From Tethya wilhelma (lineage: Eukaryota; Porifera; Demospongiae; Tethyida; Tethyidae): DNA of 64,000 nucleotides. The DNA lies in NCBI GenBank assembly GCA_964030475.1, contig CAXIPT010000001.1, forward strand, positions 15,325,614-15,389,613, written 5' to 3'. Positions 11,101 through 21,710 of this stretch are shown here, piece after piece. The notes beneath the pieces are model-generated. The model had not been told where the DNA came from. It searched no databases and saw nothing but the letters and a program-made list of their open reading frames with translations. Within the stretch, counting starts at the first letter, position 1. Every line of letters starts with the position of its first letter. The position numbers were made by a program, and so were the translations under genes.

Positions 11101-12947
11101 TCACATTGCTGTCTGGGATTCGTGCTCCACCTATTGTCCAGCTAACACTACCAGGAGGTCCTCCATCAGTAGCAACAGTAAGAGTATAGGCTGGAGGCTC
11201 AGTCAACAGGGGACTAACTGCTGTCAATGTGACATCTGATGAGGTTATAGTGTTTATAACACCTCTATTGGTTTCATCTGTAGACAATGAGTACATTAGC
11301 TTGTATTGGCACAATACAATTAATGTTGATAGTGTGGGCCCGTGTAGGGCATCAGTTAACCTTACCACGGGTGTATAATCCAACATAGATGGTCCTCTCT
11401 CCACTGCCATCAGGAACTATGAATCTCCAGACTCCATCAGTAGTGGATTCTGTTCTCTCTTCTCTTCTCAACAAATGGAGGATTCGTGAGCCATTAGAGA
11501 ACATCTCAGTTTCAAATACATAAAAGAAACCAGTACTTAGTGATGCTGTTCTGAAACCACTAGGATAGAGAATTCTAGGATCTCCTCCAAAACCAGAAAA
11601 CACAACAGAGAGTGCACCATCTGGATTTGCTTGTATACCCACATCTTCCTTGTCTAGTGCTTCATGTTCAGGTATAACCTCACCATTGAGTAGTAGTGTG
11701 AAATCTGAGGAAAAGTATATACTATGAAAGAATTAATTAATGGTGAGTGTTCGTGTTTGATACAGACTTGGAGTATATTCAACAATGACACAACACTTCA
11801 ACTTTTTACAGTATTTTTTTGTGAATCAGGCTTAAGGATCGATATCATGTGACTAATTCACTGTTTTGAGTTCACTCATGCATATCACTGGCAAAATTAA
11901 TCATTACAGCTGTGTGGCTGTTACCAGACCCTTTTCTCCTCCTCCACTTCCTGTCCCACCTACTGTACTAATTAGAAAGGTCTCGGCTCCAGACTAATCA
12001 GTATAGTCTTGCTTGTAAGATATTCTGCGAGGGGGAAAAAATCGAACATCTGATAACTATAGGCCATGCACTTTCGCTCCATGTGCAATTATATGGAATT
12101 TCATTAGGGTATATATTTGGTCACATGAAAAATAAAAATGCTTGATACTTGCTTTCTTCATGTAGTGTACTTTAAGTGTGAAGTCATCATGAGTATGAGA
12201 CATCTTCTACACACTGTCAAAAAATTCAGCCGGTCTTACACAGCTTGTGGATGTGGATCGATCAGAGTGTGGCGGGTGATGATTGTATAGTACTAGAGTC
12301 TCACATGACGAGAATAAGATGATTGGTTGGCCTGGCTTCAATGACGGGAAGTTTTATCTCTTATAAATTACAAAAATTATTAATGCTGAAATTTAATATG
12401 ATTGAAAGGTGCAACATTCTGTGATTGCACACGGAAAGTGGCCTAGAGTCAATACCAAAAATTTTTATTTCCCCCCTTGCAGAACATCTTTGGGGACTCA
12501 ATGAGACTTGAGTCGTCACTCAAAAGAAACCTATGAGTCTGACACTGACCTAGCTGTTGACAGACAATGGGAGGAGACCATTTGATTTATGATTAAATTT
12601 ATAGCGGCTGACATGACTGATTCTTGGATAGAGCATAATATAGGACTGAATCTGACAAGATAGACATACCAGGCTCGATATGTCTATCTTATCTATGGAT
12701 AGAGTAACTCAGATATCAATTGCTGGGAAGTCTCTGAACCAATCTTGTTCAGTATGCATTCATTGTGACATAACTTCACAGAGATTGAAGAATCATGCTA
12801 AACTTTGATGACAGTCTGAGACTAGCCTCTTTTTAATATCAGTTTTATGCCTAGACAAGCATAATATTAAATTATTTTACCTGGAATTTGAGCGAATACC
12901 AATCTGTACAGTGGAAGAAGGATTAAAATAATGCGAACAGAATCCAT
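8148..12947 (-). CDS. FN3/Ig-like receptor family, copy 1 (probably secreted form)
   Basis: Exon 12947-12881 encodes a signal peptide (MDSVRIILILLPLYRLVFAQ). Then come 11704-11366 (an unrecognised roughly 113-residue domain starting at LLLNGEVIPEHEALDKED), 11277-10948 (Ig-like, with GGPPGSVSWTIGG), and FN3 domains at 10502-10242, 9980-9666, 9596-9303 and 9089-8826. FN3 features include WSPPDRPNGIITQYEVSY and YTVTVTAVY. Domain exons are phase 1-1, so each domain is one exon. The last recognisable exon, from about 8537 to the stop at 8148, encodes a cysteine-containing domain (CQCKLSAKNFINGLFVCVD) with no membrane segment after it. Its reading frame does not join cleanly to exon 9089-8826, so a small exon may be missing. 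Adhesion or recognition is inferred from the family. Confidence 0.8.
10021..10210. mobile_element. MITE with about 20-bp terminal inverted repeats (AAAGCCTGGTTCACAATAT)
   Basis: The left end ATAAAGTCTGGTTCACAATA and the right end TATTGTGAACCAGGCTTTAT are inverted copies of each other with one mismatch. They flank about 150 bases with no reading frame. The element lies in an intron of FN3 receptor copy 1. Length and structure fit a non-autonomous DNA transposon. Confidence 0.85.
10600..10639. repeat. Perfect 12-bp hairpin flanked by direct repeats
   Basis: The arms TAGTCTATCGAG and CTCGATAGACTA surround a 16-base loop. The sequence GGTAGATGAT stands on both sides of the hairpin like a target-site duplication. 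The following 250 bases within the intron hold no exon that I can see. Confidence 0.75.
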
Positions 12948-13583
12948 GATAATCTTGTGCCGCAAGAGATCATAGACGTCTAGCAACCGAGCGACAATCG
13001 ATCAGGATACATACCGAAAATTTTAATTGACCGACCAACCTAAAAAAATTTAAAATTGTTAGCTAAAAGAGAAAACCGAGAAAACTGTTCATGGTCGGTC
13101 GGGTACATCTCGGTTTACATGGTATTTGAACTCCGAGGAAGATAGCAGCCATCAGCGATCAGGTAATAAGTCGTATATAGATCTGAGAGCCTACCGTTTT
13201 AATTAACTTGAGCATTAAAATTATGAAGTAGACTCTTCTACTAAATAACCAGAGAAACCAAATCACGTCAGAATTTCTAATTATTTTCTTGTTTGTAGGT
13301 GGTGTATATTCTAAATTATCAGTATGCCACGTATAGTGGACTACTTTACTGTGTGTGGACTTCACAGTGAAGGATTTGAGACCTCTCAGGCAACTTCTGG
13401 TAGGCACACACACACACAGATTTTCAGGTGCATAAGATGCATAATTTTATACAATGTCATGACACTACTAAATTATTCTTCTCATAATTATAATGAATAA
13501 TTATTATTAGGCATATATATAGCTGTATATATTATAGCATCAATGCATTTCACCATGATCGATGATCGATTAGCCATGTGTGC

Positions 13584-16500
13584 TCATTGCCTATAGTTCA
13601 AGATGCTCTGCTTCAGTCTCTTTGGTAGAGGCAACAATTCAATGTCTTCATCATCTCCAACAAACGATGAGATGGACTTTATACAGAGATTTTGAAGATT
13701 GGTATCTGTAGACCCATGCATGCCCATGCACAACGGAATAGAATGATTATTAAATTTTATCATTATTAACAGCACATTGAAATCAAGCCTATAGACTTGC
13801 ATATGCACTCACTGATGTAATCTCTAAGTTTTCGAACCACTTTCAGTGCCCCAAACTCTTTCACATCATAAAGTGCATATTGTACAATCTTCCAAGAGGG
13901 GCAGGGGTGTTTATCAAGAAAGACTTGGAGGAGAGCACATCTGAGGCTAAACACATCTTGGTGATAATGAGGCTGCCCCTTTATTTTATCGAACGTAGAA
14001 CGTGGTATGTTGAGTGCCCGTGGCAGTCCTAATGCGTTTTCCCACGAAGAGTCAGGGACCAATTGCAAAGCTTCAGTAAGACTGCTGTGAGTGAGGGTGG
14101 GCTCTAATAATGAAAAAAAATTGAGGTACACTTAAGGTTATAAGTGCATAATAGTCTGTCACGGTTGGGTTGAAGTTGCATAATTATTAATGTCTGCACA
14201 AGTACATTCACAATGTGAACTTTTATGAATTTCACATTTAAGTTGTACAATGTCATATTACCTGGACCAGGTACTACATATTTCCGCACTTGCTCCAAAA
14301 CACTTGTCTCTAGTGCTTTGAAGTAGAGTCTTCCTGCTAGACAATTGAAGTCGGCAAAAGGACTGTAATCCAAGAACCACTTTATGAGTTTTCGTTTAAT
14401 TTTCTCATCTGTTGTACTCTGTCGTCCGATTTCATTTCTCCTACTCTTTGGTATTCCAAGGCAGTCTCCCAGTCTGTCCACAGTCAGAGTGTTCAACAGT
14501 GACATTAGAGTGTCAACATTCAGATTGGGGTCTATATGAGGAGGAAATTAAAGACAAGCTGAATGTTGTTGAATTCTGAATGTCATTCAGTATTATCAGT
14601 AAGTATACTGTAGGAATGGGCAGTGCCGCTGAGTAAAAAGTATTGGAACTGAGGTATGTCTAGCCTTGTTCCCAGGCTTTCCCCTTAATTTATTCAAAAA
14701 ACGCTGTGTGTAGAGTACGTACCGGCAGTCTGTACACTTTTCTATTGCTTTTGTATTGCAGAATTACGTAATATATATATACAGTACTATCCCGATTTTG
14801 CCGACCGGTGCTGTATTAAAGAACCGGCGCAATTGACTACAATGTATTTAGCTTTAGTTTACGGAGCCGGTGCAGTATCCACAGCCAAAAAAAAAACAAA
14901 AAAAGAACTGAAAGGCCTGGGAACGACTCTGAGGCTAAGGCATGTCTCAATTTCGGCACATGACTACTTCATTTTTATTCTTGATCCTTCATATGAAATT
15001 AATGAATCCTCAGTGTCGTAAATGCAAAGATTTATACAATAGTATACCATAGCTTATTATTATTATCGCTGTGGCTAGAGTATACCGGGCACCGTAAACT
15101 AAGCTGAATATGAATCGGTTTGAACCACGTGGTTTGCATAATCTAATGCGCATGTGCATCCAGTGTTGACTTGAGCAAGCACTTCTACTTTTTGTTGAGA
15201 CTGATCAGTCTCTCTCTGGCACTGAAGTTAAGGACCGGCTCCCTAATTAAGGAAAAAAATTATTCAAAGTAAGAATATCTTTATCATTTAACATGCTCTC
15301 ACCATGGTAACGCATGTAAATGATGCTCCGAACATCTTTAATGATTTGCCCTGGTTACCAGAGTCACATGACCAATCTCATTATGAATATTCATGAAAAT
15401 ATCTTCAATTAAAATCCCGGAAATGATATGCAGTTGCCATGGCAACCAAAATTTTTTCACTGAATCTTGTGTTATAGTACTATATTTTTATTCATTAATA
15501 TCTTGAAAATCATGTTGCCATGGAGAGCTACAGCTTGAACAAGTAGGACACGTCAGTAAATTTTGGTGTGCATTAAATGGAAAGTGCTGCATATCTCTCC
15601 ATGGCAACATGATATCAATGAATAAAAATATAGTACTATAACACAAGATTTCACATAAAATTTTGGTTGCCATGGCAACTGCATATCATTTCCGGAATTT
15701 TAATTGAAGATATTTTCATGAATATTCATAATGAGATTGGTCATGCGACTCTGGTAACCAGGGCAAATCATTAAAGATGTTCGGAGCATCATTCACATGC
15801 GTTACTATGGTGAGAGCATGTTAAATGATAAAGATATTCTTAGTTCAAATAATTTTTTTCCTTAATTAGGGAGCCGGTCCTTAACTTGCCAGAGCTTGCA
15901 AAATTCACCTTAGTGTTGAAACTGAAAGTGCATGAACAAGTAGTAAAAATTTTATAAAAACTATGATAAAAGTGTAGGAATGGGCAGTGCTGTAAAAAGC
16001 AAGGAAACAAGCCAAGACTCTGAATTTCGGCACATGACTACTTCATTTTTCTACAAAGACTTACAATCTCACATATGGGTTGCCTGCATGATTGCTGATA
16101 TACTTCACTAAATTTACAATTGGGAGACAAAGGACCCTGTATACTATGACGTGATGAAGACTGAAAATGAAGTAGTCATGTGCTGCCATTAGCCCCATTC
16201 CTGTGTCTCATTACATTTCCAATGTTTTTTTTTTACTTGTTTGTTCTCATTTTTCCATAATTTTAGCAAGGTTTAAAGCCTTAATCTATCCTTCAAGTAC
16301 TAAACGTTTGTAAGCCTATACATTTTGTATTGTGTCAATGGGGGTGGCGACCCATTCCTACTATATGTACTACCGTACGTATAATACTGAAGCAAAATAG
16401 GTAAAATATCACAAAGTTTGGGTAAGAAAAAATAGGTGCTCTTTCAGGCAGAGGAGAAAAGAGAATATAATTTATACTGTAATTATTGGTAGGAATATTA

Positions 16501-17469
16501 TCTGGGCCTATAGCCGTGTCTGAGTGTTTGATATACCTGTCAAACATTCAGAGAAACCATATATCTGCTCAGCCAATTCCAGATTGTAATTCCATTCAAG
16601 TTTCCATATGAGCCATCTCCAAGAGGCATAAGGACATCCCTGGAGCCAAAATGAGACCATTGTATGTTCATTAGTAGTACAGGAGTTGGTGAGTTGATCT
16701 CGTAGACTCCATGCCGATATATCGCATATATCTCCTCCAACAAATTCCCATTTCTCCTTTCCGTTGTGTGGCCATCTCTCTGCCGGCACTCTAACTTGCT
16801 GTAGTATTTTAACTACATTGTCAGCAGTGAGATGCATATGGGCACCTGTACAGAGAGAGAGAGAATCAGAGATTGATGAGAGGATCCGTAAGTGTGCATG
16901 GCATGCAGTGTAAATTCTGCTGACATTTTTATGAGTAAAATTGGTATACTAACTGATAGCATTGTGCAGTTTTGAAACAATAGGTACAAGCTCACTCATT
17001 GACAAGCTAGCTGGTATTTCAATGAAAATACTGACGAGCATGCTCATGAACTGCATGTACGTGTTAAGTCTGACCACGTATAGGCTTTATTTTAGTTTCC
17101 ATATATACCACTACTTAGTCTTCAGAATCAATCACAGAGTGAATTTCAAGTTTGCAAAATGGGTAGAATAAGTTTGCGGAGAAATATAGGTGTTCTTTCA
17201 GGCAGAGAAGAAAAGAAAATTATAGGTGGGGGGAAAAGCATAATATTTATCTGGGTCTAATGCTGAGGAGGCTGACCGACCGCCACACTGAGACTATAGT
17301 CTAGCGTAGGCTGGCTATGCCACACTGAGCTCAGACTACCTGTGATCACTGAGCGGCATACAACTTGTCAAGGGCAGTTTTTCAGAGTACTGAATACAAT
17401 TATAATATAGATGTAGGGTTGATCGACGTTTCACTTACCGTCTGATCGCTCTGCCTGTGTAGCATCCAT
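13584..17469 (-). CDS. Triple Death-domain-like protein
   Basis: Five exons in consistent phase: 17469-17439 (MDATQAERSD), 16845-16537, 14531-14262, 14103-13813, 13705-13584, giving about 340 residues with no break. Exons 2, 3 and 4 each encode one helical Death-fold-like domain: TADNVVKILQQVRV with MVSFWLQGCPYASWRWLI; VDTLMSLLNTLTVDRLGDCL; and LTEALQLVPDSSWENALGLP with LLQVFLDKHPCPSWKIV. The tail ends in KRLKQSILNYRQ. Death domains assemble signalling complexes in apoptosis and innate immunity. No kinase, caspase or membrane segment is attached, so it would be an adaptor. Several transposons sit in the long second intron. The Death-domain assignment rests on the W/L pattern and exon layout; exon 2 is the most divergent. 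Confidence 0.75.
14611..14985. mobile_element. Dispersed TAGGAATGGGC element with a nested inverted-repeat element
   Basis: The outer parts (TAGGAATGGGCAGTGC at 14611 and TTTCGGCACATGACTACTTC near 14955) match the left part of the element at 15975-16383. Between them, about 14660-14940 begins TCTAGCCTTGTTCCCAGGC and ends GCCTGGGAACGACTCTGAGGC, which are imperfect inverted repeats. This looks like one element inserted into another. No protein-coding frame. Confidence 0.6.
15214..15894. mobile_element. Long foldback element, arms of about 300 bases
   Basis: The left arm (15214 to about 15530) and right arm (about 15595-15894) are inverted copies at high identity. Matching pairs include GGACCGGCTCCCTAATTAAGG with its complement at the right end, TTGCCATGGCAACCAAAATT with AATTTTGGTTGCCATGGCAA, and CATGTTGCCATGGAGAG with CTCTCCATGGCAACATG. 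The loop is only about 60 bases. The whole could fold into one long hairpin. It lies in the intron between Death-domain exons 2 and 3. Confidence 0.9.
15975..16383. mobile_element. Non-autonomous element with TAGGAATGGG termini
   Basis: The left end TAGGAATGGGCAGTGC is inverted at the right end (CCCATTCCTA at 16351). Internally GGCACATGACTACTTCATTTT near 16030 is inverted near 16165. The right end continues with GTACTACCGTACGTAT, as it does at 1957-1985. No coding frame. It sits in the same intron as the foldback element. Confidence 0.7.
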
Positions 17470-18353
17470 TCTGGCATTCCGCACTAGCATAGATAGCTGC
17501 AGAGTATCATGGCACTAGCTAGCAGAGTAGGAGGGGCGGATCTGTAAAACCTGCGCGCCAAAATTTTTAGGAAGCCACACCCATGCACTCGTTACAAACT
17601 CACATGCATGACTGTGGCAGTGTTAAAACAGGGGCGGATCCAGGCACAGAAAATGACGGTCTTCCTACAATGTCGCCTATCTAGGAGGGTCTGGGGGAAT
17701 GCCCCCTAGAAAACTTTTGAATATCTAGAGATGATTTCTGGTGCATTCTGCATGAATAGCGAATTATCAAGATTACTTACCATCATTAGCGATTCTGGAT
17801 ATGATTACCTTGTCTACCATTAATGTTGCTATGATAAAATTCTTTAGGGATTTCTCAGTCGAATGGTCTTTGTTTGGTTCAGTAGAAACCGAGTTAGAAT
17901 AAATGTAGAAGTCATCCAGGTACCATTTTGTTTCTCTTCCCATGAAGAGGGTGATACAAGTTTAACGTTGGGATTTGGACCTGATTCTTGAGGAGGAAAT
18001 TGGTCCAGAATGAAGTCAATACTATTTTAAATTGTGTCATGGTGAATTGTATAAAAAAATTTCAATGATAATTAATGAGACTAAAAGTACACTATGAATA
18101 AACAAAAATAAGATTACAGATACTACAGTTGTCAAGCAAAAATCCTACTCACTACAGTTTACTAAAGCATTGTTTGAAGTGAACATGAGCAACAGACGCC
18201 ACAGAGGTTGCTGTTTTGCTATTGCAATTAAGGTGCTTCAACAGCAAGCCAAACGATAATGGCAAAAGGTAAGTGGGAATACTCTTCAGTGCTGAAGCGG
18301 TGCTGACCGAACCATACATTCACTTTATGGTATACACACTATTCATGATCCAG
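17470..18353. other. Intergenic stretch, repeat-like, no gene
   Basis: Upstream of the Death-domain gene. It contains GGGGCGGATC twice (near 17534 and 17632) and the segment GTCTGGGGGAATGCCCCCTAG, which is typical of degenerate dispersed repeats. A short frame near 18188 (MSNRRHRGCCFAIAIK) has no clear continuation. Confidence 0.5.
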
Positions 18354-18982
18354 GATCCTCTATAAGAAGAGAGCTTCAAATGTGATTGAATTTGAAAACC
18401 TTGAAACAGCAGAAAAATTAAGAGCTGTAAGTCAAACTTTAAACTGAAATACTCATTTTACTATACCTTTGATGTGGCTGTAACTGTATCCCTTCTTGAA
18501 CTCAAGGTGGATGCTAGGAAGAGGGCACAGGTGGTCACTGAATGGAGAGAGAGCACTTAATGTCGGGTAATCTGGATCAGTTGATGGAAGAACAACGAAG
18601 ACTAGATGCTAAGAGAGATGCTGAGGTAACAGAGAGGTTGTTGTTTTTTTGTGTGTGTGCATGCATGTGTTCACCTATGATTGTCTGCATACAAAGTGTT
18701 AGCTGCAACTAAAGCTCTCTCTAAATATTCATTATTATACTGTCACTTACACACACTATGAGTCTATGAATTAACCATGCAATAATCTATGTTTGCTCTC
18801 ATAATCGTGTCATATGTATCTATACAAATCTTTTGTGTTTGTAACTTAGAAGACAAGAGGAGGCACTAAAGGCAGAAGAAGAGGTATGTGTTAGCATCTG
18901 TTGCTTCACCAACATGTACTTTTCAAATGTATGCATATAGGCATATTATCCAGCCAAGAGAGAAGCAGCTAAAAGAATTTAA
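18354..18982 (+). pseudogene. C-terminal exons of an unrecognised coiled-coil protein, with a frame break
   Basis: Visible pieces are 18354-18426 (KKRASNVIEFENLETAEKLR, donor GTAAGTC), an exon from about 18508 (VDARKRAQVVTEWREST, then a stop; one base out of frame it continues NLDQLMEEQRRLDAKRDAE), a short exon with RQEEALKAEEE, and a last exon from about 18941 ending AYYPAKREAAKRI and a stop at 18980-18982. The composition is charged and helical. I do not recognise the protein. The frame mismatch between EST and NLDQ could be a sequencing error or a real lesion. The N at 18998 follows immediately, so these exons belong to a different contig from the DENN exons beyond it. Confidence 0.45.
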
Positions 18983-18997
18983 CTAGATCACTAGCTA

Positions 18998-18998
18998 N
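18998..18998. other. Single N, probable contig join
   Basis: To the left is the end of a coiled-coil gene; immediately to the right a DENN-domain exon begins in mid-exon. Confidence 0.8.
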
Positions 18999-19433
18999 CA
19001 GTGAGGCTTCCTGGACGCCCCTGTCCCTTACATCATGAGACTCAAGATGGACTCCTCTGAAACCAAGTATCTCAACCTCCCCAATGTGGTGAGTGGACTC
19101 CTGTCATTGATTAGCCTCATTCCCACCCAGGCTCCATGTGTCCAAATTTCTTCAGTTAGTTTTAATTTTGTTAGTTTACCTTGTGGCTTTCTCATTAAGC
19201 CAGCTGTCTGGAATTGTACTAGACTATCTCTTTTTTGTTTGTTTGTTTACCCATAGACCAAATAGAGTAGACATATACCCTGGATACCATTGATGTACCT
19301 GCCTCAGGGAATAGTTTAATTGCTGATAGTGCAAGTAGTACTCCCACAATTCTATAAGTCAACTACTGAGGATTCAAGGAATGCATATTGCTTATCATGC
19401 ACTATGCTTTACCGTATACACACACACCTATAC

Positions 19434-19437
<4 letters not shown>

Positions 19438-19483
<46 letters not shown>
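19438..19483. repeat. (CT)n microsatellite before a splice acceptor
   Basis: A CT run forming the polypyrimidine stretch upstream of the acceptor at 19499. Confidence 0.9.
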
Positions 19484-19484
<1 letters not shown>

Positions 19485-19700
19485 CTCCCCCCTCTCTAGG
19501 CCTCCTTGTGTACAGTGGACATTGACTCTGGTGTGCTGGAGGTCCCTGATGAGCTACCAGGCATGCCCAATGAGGAGAGGCTCATCAGCCAGGTGAGAGA
19601 GGTGGTGGTGGAACATGGAGTCAGTTGTGCTGATCTCACAGAGCTACCTCGATCACCAGATAGTTTGATGAGGAAACCCAGCATCATTGAGGCTATCAGG

Positions 19701-19701
<1 letters not shown>

Positions 19702-19759
<58 letters not shown>
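19702..19759. repeat. (GT)n microsatellite at a splice donor
   Basis: A GT run that starts at the donor of exon 19500-19699. Confidence 0.9.
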
Positions 19760-20933
19760 GTCGTACCCTCACTTATGTACACACTCACACAATTAACTCA
19801 TTACCATTAATCCTTTTTAGACTGATGAAAGAGTTGTCCAATAGCTCTGATCTCAAGAAGATTCTCTCTGAGTCTGGGACAAACCCTCACTTACCCAATC
19901 TCTTCAACATTGCTACCAGGTACTGTACACACAGCCATGAATACCAACTATATAGTAGAGTACCAGTCTTGCACTGTGGACTTTCAGCATGGAAATGACA
20001 GCTGTACAATAGTATCTGTACTATGTAACAAAATTAATGTGTTTTCATTCCTGAATCTCTGTGTACTTTCAACTTGTAATTGTATAAGGCTTGAACCCTA
20101 TAGGGTCTCTGTCAGCTACTATTACAGTCACTACTGTTGTAGCAAAATATCCATACTATAATTTACACTTTTTATGCTGAAAAAACACTAAATCTTACAT
20201 GTCTTTACGTAAACTTGGTCTCTGTAAGTCTTCATGTGTATATCCTCTCCCTCAGGGCTGGTATCAAGACTCCCCTCTCTCCTACCCTCTCTGTTGACGA
20301 AGGAACCTATGATCTTGACGAAGACACTGACGATGCCAAGAAAGGAGAGTGGGACTTTGCTCCTGATGAGTCAGAAACCAAATTCACCACAGCTGTGCGA
20401 GAAGTCTTTGCTACTTTGTCGAACACTTTGCCAACTATGAGCAGTTCATCATTGTGCCTCAACAGAGCTATGACCAGTGGGTGAGAAACAGAGAACAGTT
20501 TCAAAACTTCGACAAGACAGCCTTTCTCTCAGACCAGCCTACAAACTATCGACCATTTTATTCAGCATTTGTTGAAATGACAATGTTTATCGGATTCGTC
20601 GATGAGAAGATTGTGACGTTCTGGGAGCCGGACAAGGCAGGTCACAATCTGAGTCTCTTTGACTCTCGTGTGGACCACTACCGCACCAAGAGTGGCCTAC
20701 CTCAGCTGCCCACCAAACCAGGCTCCAGGAGCGAGAGTGAGTGGAGTAGTTACAATGTATAGGTATTAGTATTGAGTGTAATTTCATAATGTATTTGTGG
20801 GGCACTGAATCTATGAGTAATTTGTCTGTGATTAGTTGGCTCCCTATCCCACCAGAAATTTCTTGTCTGTTAGCCATTCATGTGAGTGAGCAGCCTGGGA
20901 ACAAGGCTATGTGATTGATCAGTGATCATAAAA

Positions 20934-21152
20934 TACCTTAAGGTTACTATTAATTGCGGCAACTAATTTTAGCGGTTTGGCACATATGGACTTTTGGCGG
21001 ATATTAATTTTAGCAATTTTTAATATTTTTGTTCTAATTAAGTGAAATTCTATTACGGTATAAAATATTGCGCATATTTAATTTAGCGATTTTCAAGCTT
21101 CTCGCTAAAATTGCTAAAATTAGTTGCCGCAATTAATAGTAACCTTAAGGTA
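20934..21152. mobile_element. MITE, about 40-bp inverted termini (TACCTTAAGGTTACTATTAA)
   Basis: The first about 40 bases (TACCTTAAGGTTACTATTAA, then TTGCGGCAACTAATTTTAGC) are repeated in inverse at the right end (TAATAGTAACCTTAAGGTA) with essentially no mismatch. Total length is 219 bases with no coding frame. It lies in an intron of the plus-strand DENND5-like copy and is absent from the minus-strand copy. The high identity of its ends suggests recent insertion. Confidence 0.9.
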
Positions 21153-21501
21153 TGTAGTTTATACAATTGCTATTTACTTTCCTAGTATGATTATTGTGAT
21201 TCACTGTATGTGTAGGTTTATCAAGTGATGCCGATCACCTTGATGGTAACGGTGATGTCATTGATGAGAATGATCCCATGCCACACACCCTCTCCAAGGA
21301 CAGGAGAACTTTGACCTCATCACCCTCTCCTAGCCCCGCCCAACCAGTGAACTCATCAGGTAGCTTTTGCCACACTCCTTCTCTCACAGTCATGCCAAGT
21401 TTGTGAACCAACTCATGAGAGAGAGCAGACTGAGGGTAAGAGATACTGGCCACTAATCTTGTTAGGGTTAGGTTACCTATTGGTCACTGGTTAGTGGCTT
21501 G

Positions 21502-21710
21502 TACCATATAGTGGGAAATTTTTGTTGGTGCAAAATTTCGTATAAACACGCCAGAAGAAATTTTCGTAGTTTTAAATTTCGTATACGCGGCACACGCTCG
21601 TATAAAGTAAATGCAGAAGTTAAATTTTCGTAGTTTAATTTTCGTATATTCGAACCGCATACGAAATATAAGAAAATTTCCACCATACGAAAATTTCCTG
21701 CTATACGGTA
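21502..21710. mobile_element. MITE of the TACCGTATAGCGGGAAA family
   Basis: The left end TACCATATAGTGGGAAATTT is inverted at the right end (AAATTTCCTGCTATACGGTA). The interior is rich in TTTCGTA motifs. It is about 209 bases with no coding frame. The same termini occur at 41434-41628. Confidence 0.85.

Noticed and set aside
10961..11239. Plus-strand frame repeated at 60267-60581 (SKCDGTTWSPSCHQCV)
   Set aside because: Seems conserved only because it is antisense to the highly conserved Ig-like exon of the FN3 receptors.
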